From positions 1 to 22,204 of the forward strand of contig JBBHKE010001876.1 in the NCBI GenBank assembly GCA_037447655.1: a stretch of 22,204 nt of DNA, written 5' to 3'. This DNA is from Zygnema cylindricum (taxonomy: Eukaryota; Streptophyta; Zygnematophyceae; Zygnematales; Zygnemataceae). The position numbers and the translations under genes are program-made. Of the stretch, positions 7,187-16,947 are shown piece after piece. Positions within the stretch are counted from its first letter, which is position 1; every line of letters starts with the position of its first letter. The notes under the pieces were generated by a model that saw only the letters and a list, made by a program, of their open reading frames with translations, ran no database searches and was not told the DNA's origin.

Positions 7187-8873
7187 ATTCCCATCGTAGA
7201 GATAGAGTACGGGGATGGGAGGATAGTCACCACTACTCTTGTAGGATCGGTAGACCTGAAAGTGTTAGTAAAAGGAAAGACATCCATATTAACATTCTCC
7301 GATGTATTGTTTATTCCGGAGCTGAACAAAAACCTTATCTCTACATCAGTATTAGATGATAAGGGTTTTTTTACTAGCACTAGGGAAGGAGTCTTTACTG
7401 CTAGTTTTGAGGAGGATGTCTATTTAATTGCTGAGAAAGGTAGCCATGGGATGTTTAGGCTGATCTTAAGTAATGAAACGAAGAAACTTTATTATGCTGG
7501 TGTTCATGATATTATGATGTGGCATAAGAGGCTTGGGCATGTGAATCTAGATAAGTTAAGAGAGATGAAAAAGATGAGAGTGGTGGAAGGGATTCAGTTC
7601 AGTAAGAGTGATGATATAAGTGATTGTAGTGGGTGTGCTCAAGGTAAAGCACACAGATTACCCTTTCCAAAAACAGCCACCTACAAGGGAGAAAAACTTC
7701 TAGATCTAGTACACACAGATATTTGGGGACCGGCTAGAGTGCCCTCACCGGGGGGGAAGAGATTTATGATGACTATAACTGATGATTGGTCTCGGTATTC
7801 CCGAGTATATTTTTTGAAAAACAAGTCAGAGGCTGAGGACTGTTTTAGACAATATAAAGCATGGAGCGAAAAACTCCATGAAACTCCAATCAAGAGAGTA
7901 AGGAGTGACAATGGTGGAGAGTATACTTCTAACCAGTTTGAGGATTTTTTTAGGGAAGATGGGGTTCAACACCAAAAGACAGTTCCAGAAAATCCGGAAC
8001 AGAATGGGGTAGCTGAAAGGTTAAATAGAACACTAAGTGATAGTGCTAGAAGTATGTTGTCGGATAAGAAGATAGGAAAAAGGTTTTGGGCAGAAACAAT
8101 GAACTGTGCTAATTACCTCAAAAATAGAGTTCTTACTTCAGCTATAAAAGATCAAACACCTTATGAGAGATGGACAGGCCGGAAACCAGACTTATCTAAT
8201 TTAAAGGTTTTCGGCAGTCAAGTATTCAGTCTAGATACAGATTGGTCTAATTGGAAGCTAGATCCTAAAGGAAAATCGGGATACTTATTAGGATATGATG
8301 AGGATGTTAAACGATATAGAGTTTATGATCTAAAAAGAGAAGATATAATCTTAGTAAAGCATCTAGTAGTTATGGATGAAAGAAAGTCTGTGGATCCCTT
8401 CAAATATACAAAGTCAGTAAAAATCAGATTTGAGTCAGAAAATTCTGATGACTTTGAGCTTCCTAACTATCCAGGTTTTAGAGATGATGACATCCTTGCA
8501 GGAACAAATCAGACCGAAAAGGACTCGGTTGTGGAAACTCCAGTGACAACTCTACTCGAAGCGGAAGACGTGGTGGAAATTGATTCGGAATCAAGGGATA
8601 GGGGAGAAGCCGAGTTTGTTCGAAAGAATCCACGAGAACCATCTATTCCGGCCTCAGATTTTGAGGGGGGGAGGAGAAGTAGCAAAAGACTGCAAGAAAA
8701 ACAGGTTAATAACAAGGTAACTAAACTATCTCATCAAGATGAACCTCAAACTTATCGAGAGGCGATGACTTGTCCAGAAAGAAACCGGTGGAAGACAGCC
8801 ATCAATGAGGAGATGGCTTCAATCATGGCAGCCGATACTTGGGAGCTGGTGGACAGTCCACCTAACCGAAAAC
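7187..8873 (+). pseudogene. pol: Copia Pol: protease end, integrase, start of reverse transcriptase
   Basis: In the same frame as the nucleocapsid segment, downstream of one nonsense codon; the longest open stretch starts at 7262. Order: protease tail (LKVLVKGKTSILTFSDVLFI); GAG-pre-integrase HHCC zinc finger (WHKRLGHVN...CSGCAQGKAHRLPF, about 7520-7670); integrase core with catalytic Asp in LVHTDIWGP, Asp in VRSDNGGEY and Glu in NGVAERLNRTL, spacing D-35-E; then KVFGSQVF and the GYLLGYDED...VYDLKRED segment typical of the integrase C-terminal region; an acidic linker; and the first RT residues ([20 protein letters not shown]). All integrase catalytic residues are present. RT is cut at NRK by an LTR inserted at 8874, so RT and RNase H are lost. 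Confidence 0.93.
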
Positions 8874-9335
8874 TGTTGTTCTTTGGTCTAAAATAGACCG
8901 CAGAAGCCACCCAAACTATCATGCAAAAAGCTAAGCAAAAATAGGTCGACGAACAATCATTTGATATGCATCCTCCATTTAACATACAACAACATTTAGG
9001 GTTTTTATGGAATAATCAACATAAATAAACCCTATGACAACATCTAAGGTTTGATGGAATAATCGACATAAACAAACCCTAGGACAAATGCATAAACAAT
9101 GCATATCAAACATATATAAAACAACACAAATAAATAATAAAAACAAATGCATCACACATAAACAAGAGTATAATCAAAGTATAATCATTATATCATTCAA
9201 AGTGCATGACCTAATCGACAACCCTAAAAACACTGCATCTTTGGTCCCCACTTTACTAACCAGCATTGATGATTAATTCTTAACAAAGCTCATTCCTATA
9301 TATACACTTGTGAGCTGTCAACGAATCACAAAGCC
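8874..9335 (-). mobile_element. LARD-family LTR fragment inserted in Copia pol
   Basis: It begins TGTTGTTCTTTGGTCTAAAA, the same terminus as the LTRs at 14676 and 16948. It follows them (two 48-bp hairpin repeats instead of three, then AAATGCATAAACAATGCATA and CTATATATACACTTGTGA) until about 9335, where similarity stops. By comparison with the complete element, the joined end is the 3' terminus of a minus-oriented LTR. The other end is not found, so it is truncated or diverged. The short ORF at 9088-9276 is within this repeat and not a gene. Confidence 0.8.
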
Positions 9336-9680
9336 TTTAAGTCAAGGAACGAAAATCACGTCGTACGTGGCGTATCAGACAATTTGTTTTTTTCGCTAAA
9401 ATAACATATTATATTAAAATATAAAATATTAAATTTAAAAAAATACTATATATCGCGATATACATCGCGATGATTTGTTGGTCTCGGTACGATATATCGA
9501 GGAGCCTGCTCGTTCGATATTCGATATATCGAATATCGAAATTATCGCGATATGAGTTTACCCGATACCCAACACTAGTAATTAGAGTTAAACATTTTTC
9601 GGGCAGTCAAAGCTCTTTTTCTCGTCACATGTTTTTCCGATTTGCAATCGTGATGTCACATGATCGGAAAGACCATAACT
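9336..9680. other. AT-rich segment with TATCGCGATA / GATATATCG palindromes
   Basis: No gene. It contains a dense set of palindromic words (atcgcgat, gatatatcg, tatcgcgata) between 9450 and 9555. A related module lies at 11235-11345 with ACGATATATCGA and TTATCGCGATA 53-54 nt apart, in the same orientation. The element type is not recognised. Confidence 0.4.
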
Positions 9681-9683
9681 GTA

Positions 9684-9900
9684 CACCTTGAATTGCTATT
9701 AGGGATAATAAATATTTTGCCACTCACAACATCTTTTCTCCGTACACATCTGTCCGATTTTCAATTTGAGACTGCCAAGTGGAAGCTGAGAATCTTACCT
9801 TTCAATTGCAGCCGTCAAATCCAAAATCTGACAAGTGTGTACTAAGAAAATATATTTTAAGTGGCGAAAAAAACATTAACACTAATAGCGATTCGCGGTG
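9684..9900. mobile_element. Short TIR element relic (MITE-like), copy 1
   Basis: The left end gtaCACCTTGAATTGCTATTAG and right end CTAATAGCGATTCGCGGTGtac are imperfect inverted repeats of each other. They match the ends of the element at 10736-10941. The length is about 217 bp with no coding capacity. No clear target duplication is visible, so the superfamily is undetermined. Confidence 0.45.
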
Positions 9901-10060
9901 TACCTTTCGATCGATTGCCTCAGAAAGAAAATCCAGCCGTCCATCGCAGAATTATGCGTTTGCCTGGACGAAAAATGTTTAACTCACGATCGGCGAAGTG
10001 TCTAGCAGGAAATTTCCCATCGATATTCTCGACTATCGAATGGCAAACAGCACTGTCAAT

Positions 10061-10656
10061 CAGAGGTCGCAAAAGTCAAAATTTTACATAACCGAAACCG
10101 ACCGTTTATATTTTTTCAAAATCTGAGTAACCGACGCCCGACCGGGTTATGTCACGCTCCAAAATAGTTAACCGTTAACCGACCGGCGTTTACGAAAATA
10201 AAAATTAACCGAAACTCGATTTCTCGCGACTAACTGTGCCCGCCCGTAACCGGAAAAGTACAAAATTACAACGCTCATTGTTATTAGCGTTAATGTACTT
10301 TGCAATAATGTACGACATATGAATAAGCCAATAATTACGATTTGTCGCGTTCCCTAAGATTTGTGTAATGAATAGTGTTACTACCGTGTCAGATTTGCGA
10401 CGCTAATCATGATGTCACGTACTTCCACGATACCAAAGAGTACAAACTACAATAATGTAAGATTGTATGGACAGTACAAAATTTTCATTTTTTTTGGTTT
10501 TTGGATAACTGACCATAACCAACTTTTTTTTTCTAGTGAATCAACCGACTACAACCGCCCGGCCCCAAAAATTTGGCAACCGAATCCGTTCCGGATCTGG
10601 CGTGGGCGGTCGGTTAACGGTCGGTCACGATTTCGGTTGACCGTTTGCGACCTCTA
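10061..10656. mobile_element. Non-autonomous hAT-like DNA element (596 bp)
   Basis: The left end CAGAGGTCGCAAAAG and the right end, read on the minus strand as TAGAGGTCGCAAACG, form TIRs. Subterminal regions are rich in (T)AACCGA/ACCGACCG and their complements, as usual for plant hAT elements. Flanks CTGTCAAT (10053-10060) and CTAACAAT (10657-10664) match at 6 of 8 positions, consistent with a decayed 8-bp hAT target duplication. No transposase. An internal hairpin (aacgct...agcgtt) lies near 10270-10290. Confidence 0.65.
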
Positions 10657-10735
10657 CTAACAATTGTGTGGTAACAAATACATAGTTATCGCAGATATGT
10701 TTCTGCATTTAGTATAAAATAGCTTCTATATAGTA

Positions 10736-10941
10736 CACCGCAAATCGCTATTAGCGTTAATCACGCAAATTCGGCGCCCCTAAATTTTTACCCAAAATCT
10801 TAAATAGAGTGATTAAAAAGCCCTAAGAACCAAATTAGAGTGACTGATTTCCTTAAAAATCCCCAAATTCCCAAATAGCGTTAATCACACTAATTGTTCT
10901 TTAAAACTAATATTTGTTAACGCTAACAACGATTTGCGGTG
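10736..10941. mobile_element. Short TIR element relic (MITE-like), copy 2
   Basis: The ends CACCGCAAATCGCTATTAGC and (right, minus strand) CACCGCAAATCGTTGTTAGC are near-perfect inverted repeats of about 24 bp including GTTAA. The length is 206 bp and noncoding. It is the same family as 9684-9900. Target duplication is not clear. Confidence 0.55.
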
Positions 10942-11497
10942 CATGCACTATAAAAGCGTGTTGTTTGATAATTCGACGTTCGCTAAATGGATATGGCTAA
11001 TAAGAGCGAATTACAAATCCCGCTTGAGCGAATTTGTCCACCCACGTTTCCCACTTGAATCGAATATGATATCACCAATTCCCACTTAAAGCAAATTAGC
11101 AACATGACCTTATGATTTTCTTCACATTAAGATGCAACCTGTCGCGAAAGAGACTGGCGACTCGTGATGAATTTGTAGTGTTATGTATCGGCAAGGTTTT
11201 GCCCATAAGCAATATGTACTTTTTTTTGGCTTGAATCGATATATTGGCACGATATATCGACACCGATGTTAATGCCGATAAAAAAACGACAATATAGGTT
11301 GTTTATCGCGATAACAGTGATACCGATATCTATCGGCGATAATTCTATAGTTCAAACCGTACGGCTGTACGGTTTTTTCCATCGTACTGAATCGTCATTA
11401 TTCCGTTACGCAAAGTACGAAACAGTGATATTCTATGGGTTCCATTCCCCCACAGAATTCGCAGATCTAAAGAAGCTTATCTAGATAGTTGTCGAGC
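10942..11497. other. Noncoding segment with second GATATATCG module
   Basis: No supported gene. 11235-11345 repeats the palindrome-rich module of 9480-9555 (ACGATATATCGA at 11249-11260, TTATCGCGATA at 11303-11313). Two similar words, gtcgagcgtgt(g/t), occur at about 11492 and 11641. Confidence 0.4.
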
Positions 11498-11935
11498 GTG
11501 TTTGAGAAACATGAGAGGAGGGCCCACTACCCGAAGTAGTCGGTATCGGAGTCCTACAAATAACCCCCAAAATGCAAATGCTTCCCATAATAATGATTAT
11601 GCCCACTGCTGCCGGCATTCCTCCCATTGACATGAAAGCAGTCGAGCGTGTGTCAAACTCATGTGCTTTTCAGGCATACCTTTATATCACCAAGGATTTC
11701 CGGGCCCTTTTTACTCTGTACGGTCTTCAGAGTACGGAGGAATGAGTGCACCAACCCAGACGAGATCCTTGTATTTCGTAAACTGAGCGGAACGCACTTT
11801 ATTTGGCGCCTAACGGAGGCGGGACGACAAAGTTCTACCGTCTCAAAGATTGCAATTCCGTTACATTGGACCAGTTTCCAACAGCCCTTGTGGGGGGTAC
11901 ATTGTGGATTGCCACGTAGCTTTTTGGATTTGCAT
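11498..11935 (+). pseudogene. Unidentified decayed coding segment
   Basis: I do not recognise this protein. One frame stays open from about 11511 through the ATG at 11599 to the stop at about 11743 and reads protein-like (for example CAFQAYLYITKDFRALFTLY). An adjacent frame then looks coding (DEILVFRKLSGTHFIWRL, 11760-11820). After that the first frame again looks coding, up to a stop near 11920. Alternating frames with interspersed stops suggest a gene with indels rather than chance ORFs. Amino-acid composition is ordinary and no motif is recognised. It may belong to the same relic as 13032-14675. Retroelement or viral-derived origin is only a guess. Confidence 0.3.
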
Positions 11936-13031
11936 TTAGATTATGCTGGTAGCTGTTAGTAGGAATTGAGTTCAGTCTCAGCTGACTTTTGGTCCATTAA
12001 TTACGTTAGGTCAAAGTCTGGCAAGTTAGTGTCCTTTTCAGGACTTTGTCTTTTAGTAGGGGACCAAATAATTACTTCCGGCCGCGGATGTAGGCGCAGT
12101 CCGGAGCATGAATTTTTGCCCTGAGTGTAGTACGAATTATTTTGTCTCATGTCAGTTCCATTACACTTGCTTGCCGCTCATTGGTTAATAGCGTAACTTT
12201 GACTTTTGGAGCAGCAATTTGACAAACTTTGATGTATAAGGCACTTGGGGGCGAAGGAGACAAGTTACTTTTCAGTATTGTCTCATCTGAAAACCCTAAG
12301 AAATTCTAACAAACCTTCTTTTGGAGAATCTTTGTGTTGTTTCGACTTTAGTACCATCTTGGTTTTGGATCTTTCTTTTGTGGAAATCAAAGTCCGGGCG
12401 GGTAGTTGGCACTATCTTCCTTTTCGGTGATTTTGGCCTTTTGGCTATTTGGAACCAAGAAGAGTCTGGTCGGTTCTGAGCTGCGTACACCGAAGGTTGC
12501 ACGAGTACCATACCTTTTAACGATACTATCGAGAGAGGGGTCGCCATTTTCTAATTGTCATCGTTGATTGCTGGGGTATTTTAAGCTTGCTTTGCTACAT
12601 TTCACATTTTCTATCTTTTATTCTCTTTTCAAGGGCAAGGAGATATTGTTAAAATCTGGAAAGCCAATCATATTTATTTATATATATCTACGTGGTAGTG
12701 CATTTGTGTCTTCGTCTAAAGTTCTCTTTATTTTAGAGTGACCATTTTGGAGTAAACTCAAACCCCATGGATCATGATAGTGGGTTTTGAAGGAACACGT
12801 GCGATAGACTTCCCGTAGACAAAGCATAGTACTGAAAAACAACCTCTCCCCTCATATTAGAGGGGATAACAACTTTGACTTTGGAAGCTCACTTTTTGGA
12901 ACGAAGCTCTAGTTACATTCATTTCTCTTTCTCTCGTTACCTCTTTCATCATGGGGGAAAGAGAGACTTCGGATAATGGATGCGGAGAGCAGGGCCGGCA
13001 GAAGAGGCACGTCTAGGAGGGAAAGTCTTCG
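11936..13031. other. Noncoding stretch, possible leader of the relic
   Basis: No supported gene over about 1.1 kb. It is T-rich, with a weak TATA-like gatgtataaggc at about 12231, poly-pyrimidine runs near 12600-12640 and TATATATAT at 12682. The short ORFs at 12245 (+) and 12296 (-) overlap each other and have no recognisable features. A long noncoding leader before the relic's first coding block is possible but unproven. Confidence 0.3.
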
Positions 13032-13965
13032 ATGTTAGAGGAGTCCGTACCCATGGAGTCCGTATTTGATTCTCCGATCAAGGAACCAGCTGGTGCTTCT
13101 TCTCCTCCTCTTCCTCTTGGCCTGACTCCCGAACATTACCCTTCCTTGGCGGAGGCCGCTTGGGCCTATGCTGAGGAAAGGAGGGAAGCCCAGGCTCAAT
13201 CCTAAGAAAGGAAACGAGAGTCTCCCTTGGCCCGGCCAAAGCGACAGTCGTAGGGGGAGCCCCATTTGGGTCCTCTTCCAGAGGTCGGGCTTCACACAAA
13301 ATCCAAGATTCCGCGGGTCGAGATTCAGATTGACCCCGCGGTTTTGACAGATCCACGTCGCCCATGTCGTAAGGAACTCCTTGCCTTTCATGACCTCCAT
13401 GAGCTGAAGGTGAAGAAGAAGTTGGTACAAAGAGTGGCTAGGACAGATCGAGTCAAGGTGGTTAGACCCGTGGGAGGGGTGGTGGAGATTTTGAGTAGCT
13501 CTTCGGAGAGTGGCTTTTCATAGTTGATGCAAGACCGATCACATAGGGCTCCCTATTCTCGCCCTCCTCCATCTTCCTCTCAGGATACCACAGCCAGCAG
13601 ACCTTCTCGGGAGCGCACCTATTTTCGGCCTCGTCGAGGAGAAGGGCGTTGCGAGAGGGAGGCTTGAGATCCATTGAGAGGAAAGCGGTTTGACCATCAG
13701 GACAGCAAGGGGAGATTTTCACCTCTTCCGAAGGAGGAGACATCCCCAACTCCAGTGTCAGCCTCAACGAAGAGAACTTCTCCTACTCCACCTCGTGATC
13801 GCCTTGCTGGAGGGCTTTAACGATCCGAACCAACTGATCCAGAGGTTTTGGGTACGGGACCAGAAGATTTGTCCGAGGGATGGTGGCGGACCAGACCCAA
13901 TGATCCCAAAATTCCGTGGATGGGGATAACGGATCTCACCAAAGTTGTCGAAAGGCCAAGGAACT
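13032..13965 (+). pseudogene. Unidentified Pro/Ser/Arg-rich coding relic, 5' block
   Basis: A single frame from ATG 13032 (MLEESVPMESVFDSPIKEPA) to about 13965 is readable, interrupted only by stops near 13203, 13251, 13521, 13662 and 13818. The composition is coherent: an acidic start, the segment EHYPSLAEAAWAYAEERRE, a basic patch KVKKKLVQRVARTDRVKVV, Pro/Ser/Arg-rich low complexity, and GPEDLSEGWWRTRPNDPK. The long ORF on the opposite strand (13035-13430) is its shadow. The composition would suit a Gag or coat-like nucleic-acid-binding protein, but no diagnostic motif is present and I do not assign a family. Confidence 0.4.
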
Positions 13966-14028
13966 AGTGGAGGTTCTAAAATCCCTCAGACGGGCTACGG
14001 CGGGGGCGGACTTGCCACCGTAGATTAG

Positions 14029-14675
14029 GAGGCCTTCGATGTAGAAAGGAGAAAGGTATGGGAACAAGAATTGATGCTTATTCGGGAAGCTCGGTGTAGG
14101 ACAAGTGGGATTCTCAGCGGGCAGACCCATCGTACACCACAGACAGGGCCGCACGCCGAAGCACTAGCTCTGGGAACTTCTCCTCTCGCAAGCACACAAC
14201 CTGAGGTTCCTTCCTCAGGGCCTAGCCAAGAGCCTCATCTTCAACGGGAAGGGGGGGAAACAAGAGGACCTAACAGGAGGGGTTTGGGTGCAGATTTACC
14301 TACTGAGTCTAATGTTGTTCTCTGGGAAGAGCCAACCTTGGTCTCAGTGGATGTGTCTTCGGCAGTGGAGGCTTTGGTGGAGTTACGACCGAACGAGAGG
14401 ATTCACATTCCCTTGAGGCCGTCAACACCCCCTTCTCCACCTCTCACAGCATCTCCAAATCTCCCATCTTCTCCTCCTCCTCATTCCTCTCACTTCCGGG
14501 GTCCTACTACAGTGCCCCGCGACTGCCTTTCACCATCCGTTTCTCCCGCTGCACCTGTCCGTGGGTCTCCGAAGCCGCCTTTTATACCTTACAAGCACGT
14601 CCCCGCTTACTCATCTCCTCAAAAATGCTCCCCATCCTCCAGCTCAGGAACTCCTCCTCCGAGACCTCTCGAAGG
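14029..14675 (+). pseudogene. Unidentified Pro-rich coding relic, middle block (cut by LARD)
   Basis: Open from just after a TAG at 14026 to the LARD insertion at 14676, about 215 codons, beginning EAFDVERRKVWEQELMLIRE. The latter half is strongly Pro/Ser-rich (RPSTPPSPPLTASPNLPSSP). It lies one frame over from the preceding block, so at least one indel has occurred. Its last codons are the duplicated target gaagg. Removing the insertion leaves the frame open again on the far side (18164-18340). Function unknown; disordered linker-like composition. Confidence 0.4.
14671..14675. repeat. Target-site duplication of LARD, left copy (gaagg)
   Basis: GAAGG directly precedes TGTTGTTC and recurs at 18164-18168 after AACAACA. 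A perfect 5-bp duplication, the size made by Copia integrases. Confidence 0.93.
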
Positions 14676-14786
14676 TGTTGTTCTTTGGTCTAAAATAGAC
14701 CGCAGAAGCGACCCAAACTATCATGCAAGAAGCTAAGCGAAGCTAAGCCAATGAACAATCATTTGAAATGCATCCTCCATTTAACA

Positions 14787-14932
14787 TACATCAACTAAGG
14801 TTTGATGGAATCATCAACATAAACAAACCTTAGGACAACAACTAAGGTTTGATGGAATAATCAACATAAACAAACCTAAGGACAACAACTAAGGTTTGAT
14901 GGAATAATCGACATAAACAAACCCTAGGACAA
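14787..14932. repeat. Three 48-bp tandem hairpin repeats in LARD LTR
   Basis: Units of the form CAACTAAGGTTTG...CAAACCTTAGGACAA. The ends ctaaggtttg / caaaccttag are inverted repeats, so each unit can form a 10-bp stem. Homologous arrays lie at 17059-17204 (three units) and at 8984-9085 (two units). Confidence 0.8.
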
Positions 14933-15825
14933 ATGCATAAACAATGCATATCAAACATATATAAAATAACATAAATAAATAATAACAAACAAATGCTTCA
15001 CACATAAACAAAAGTATAATCAAATAATCATTATATCATTCAAAGTGCATGACCTAATCGACAACCCTAAAATACTACATCTTTGGTCCCTATTTTTCTA
15101 AGAAGCATTGATATTATTCCTAACAAAGCTCATTGCTATATATACACTTGTGAACTGTCAACAAATCTCTAATTGTCAAAGTATCCAGCGTAGCTTCCAC
15201 TAAGTCGTATTAAATCATGATAACCTATTATTAAGAATAAACTAATCGTAAGCGTACACTTGAAAGTCAAGCAATCGTAAGCGTACACTTGTCTGCAAAT
15301 ACGACACACAAATTAAACTGTCGAAACCCTAATTGACCACTTAAATATAAACATCATAATCAACTCTAATTTATTAATACACATACGACAAGAAAATGTT
15401 TCTTCAAATATGTACACCGACGCGACCGCAAAATTCGGCCGCTAAGTGACAACTTGCTCAGTCACTTGTAGACGTAACCACGTAGTGAACCAACATCACA
15501 AAAGTATGGTCCACTTGATAACACGTCATCAAACAATGCGATCCCTTGAAAATATCGGCGGACGCCGTCTGCCCTCCACGTGTAGTTCGAACCACCTGCC
15601 GAAATGATGTTGTACCTTCAAAATCTTATTTGTACCAAAATCATGTCCATTGCAATAAATGCGGTTGTCCCAAATAAAGTACACCTGTCAAATAAGAGGC
15701 TCCGTACTGTCGGCGTCCTTTTTAATAAACGCCGCATGTCGCATTATGTTCTATACGGCCGGCGTACATTTTAAACATTTCGTAAATTTAACATTGCGTA
15801 AATGCGGACGCACGCGAAACGCGCA

Positions 15826-15871
15826 CGCACGAAACATCGCGTACGCACGAAACGTCGCGTTCGCACGAAAC
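15826..15871. repeat. CGCACGAAAC motif triplet, 18-bp period
   Basis: CGCACGAAAC at 15826, 15844 and 15862, exactly 18 bp apart. The same triplet lies at 18099, 18117 (TGCACGAAAC) and 18135. Placed just inside the U3 terminus in element orientation, they look like repeated binding sites. Confidence 0.65.
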
Positions 15872-15890
15872 TAACTTTTCAAAAACAACA

Positions 15891-15897
15891 CTCCCTC
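15891..15897 (-). promoter_or_regulatory. Polypurine tract of LARD
   Basis: On the minus strand, GAGGGAG directly precedes the 3' LTR start TGTTGTT. A short purine run at this place primes plus-strand synthesis in LTR elements. It compares with ttaaggggag at 20146-20157. Confidence 0.65.
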
Positions 15898-16933
15898 GAA
15901 AATTTAGTTTCGTGCATCCATGATGTCATGCATCCTTGTCACACTCCATGGAATTACGTCATCAGCTGTCACCAATTTCACCTTCAGCTGCCTCCTCCAT
16001 TTGAATCCGTCAACTGCCTCTACCATCTGAATTCGCCTTCGCTACACCACTGCTTTCGCTGCCTCCATAAATCTTTCCAAATTTCATAATATATAATATA
16101 TATATTTTCATTTTCTGATTACAACAAAATTTTCTCTTTTCTCAACAATATCTAAATCAGAATCTACTTCTCATAATTCTATCACAAATCAACTAAGAAT
16201 TAAAGCCAAAGGATCACACTAATAAAATATCCCCACTTAAATAACTCCTACCTCACTAAAACATATCTAGATTTCATTTTTTTTTCTTTATTGAATAATT
16301 AAATCCGAAAATTTCCCATAAATCAAAATCTATTTTCCAAAAAATAATTTTACCGAAATATCCAAACTTCTAACAAAATTCCACATTCCTCAAACTACCA
16401 CAACAATTTCCATAAAATAAAATCTCATAACATTCCATAATCATAGATCCACAAATTTGAATCTTTCACCAAATGCCACAACTCCAACTTTCGGATATCT
16501 CTCCCCCAAACGTCGAAACTCCACCTTCCACATCTCTCCACTAAATGTCAAATCTCCACCAAATGTCAAAACTTCATTTTCCACATCTTTCAACCAAATG
16601 GTAAAACTCCTCTTTCATGTCCTTTCCACCATATATCAAATTTCCACATTTCGAAATGCTTCATCAAAAATAAACATGTATTTTCTAAAAATAAAATATC
16701 CTTTCTCAAAAAAAATCATTTTCATTGAGGGTAGACATTTCGGCAATCTCACTAAGTTAACCCTTGGGGCGATGCAAGATTAAACTCGGCACATACCAAC
16801 ACTATGATAAGGCCGATCTCATGGGTACACAGACACCATTACTGCAATGGAACCAGCAAGATTAAAATTAACCCGCTACAATGCGTGTGACACAAACCTA
16901 TCTCGACTTAACCTAACATATGATAGATGGGGT
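15898..16933 (-). other. LARD internal region, noncoding
   Basis: About 1.04 kb, pyrimidine-rich on the plus strand, with no gag, pol or zinc-knuckle motif on either strand. The 108-codon plus ORF at 16457 arises from the minisatellite within it. Contains a TA-rich run at 16088-16105. Confidence 0.75.
16467..16655. repeat. Degenerate ~35-bp minisatellite in LARD internal region
   Basis: Five to six diverged units of the type CCAAATGTCAAAACTCCACC-TTtCACATCTcTC. Clear starts lie near 16468, 16504, 16541, 16559 and 16595. Confidence 0.6.
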
Positions 16934-16947
16934 GTGGGCCCATAACC
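16934..16947 (-). promoter_or_regulatory. Primer-binding site of LARD, half-tRNA(iMet) type
   Basis: The minus strand reads GGTTATGGGCCCAC directly after the LTR end ...AACAACA. It is complementary over 14 nt to the initiator tRNA-Met anticodon arm, exactly as at 5990-6003. On the plus strand this looks like tRNA sequence (gtgggcccataacc) but no tRNA gene surrounds it. Confidence 0.82.

Larger units (their letters stand above)
14676..15890 (-). repeat. 3' LTR of LARD element
   Basis: Bounded by TGTTGTT and AACAACA, a perfect 7-bp terminal inverted repeat with TG..CA ends. It contains three 48-bp hairpin repeats (14787-14932), a TATATATA run near 15137 and three 18-bp-spaced CGCACGAAAC motifs (15826-15871) near the U3 start (minus orientation). 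Confidence 0.92.

Noticed and set aside
11538-11552. tcggtatcggagtcc as a conventional tRNA-Met primer site (TGGTATCAGAGC)
   Set aside because: Several mismatches, no LTR end before it, and it lies inside a protein-like frame.
13035-13430. 131-codon minus-strand ORF
   Set aside because: It lies opposite a better-supported plus-strand coding relic, has no motif, and overlaps a second minus-strand ORF in another frame.
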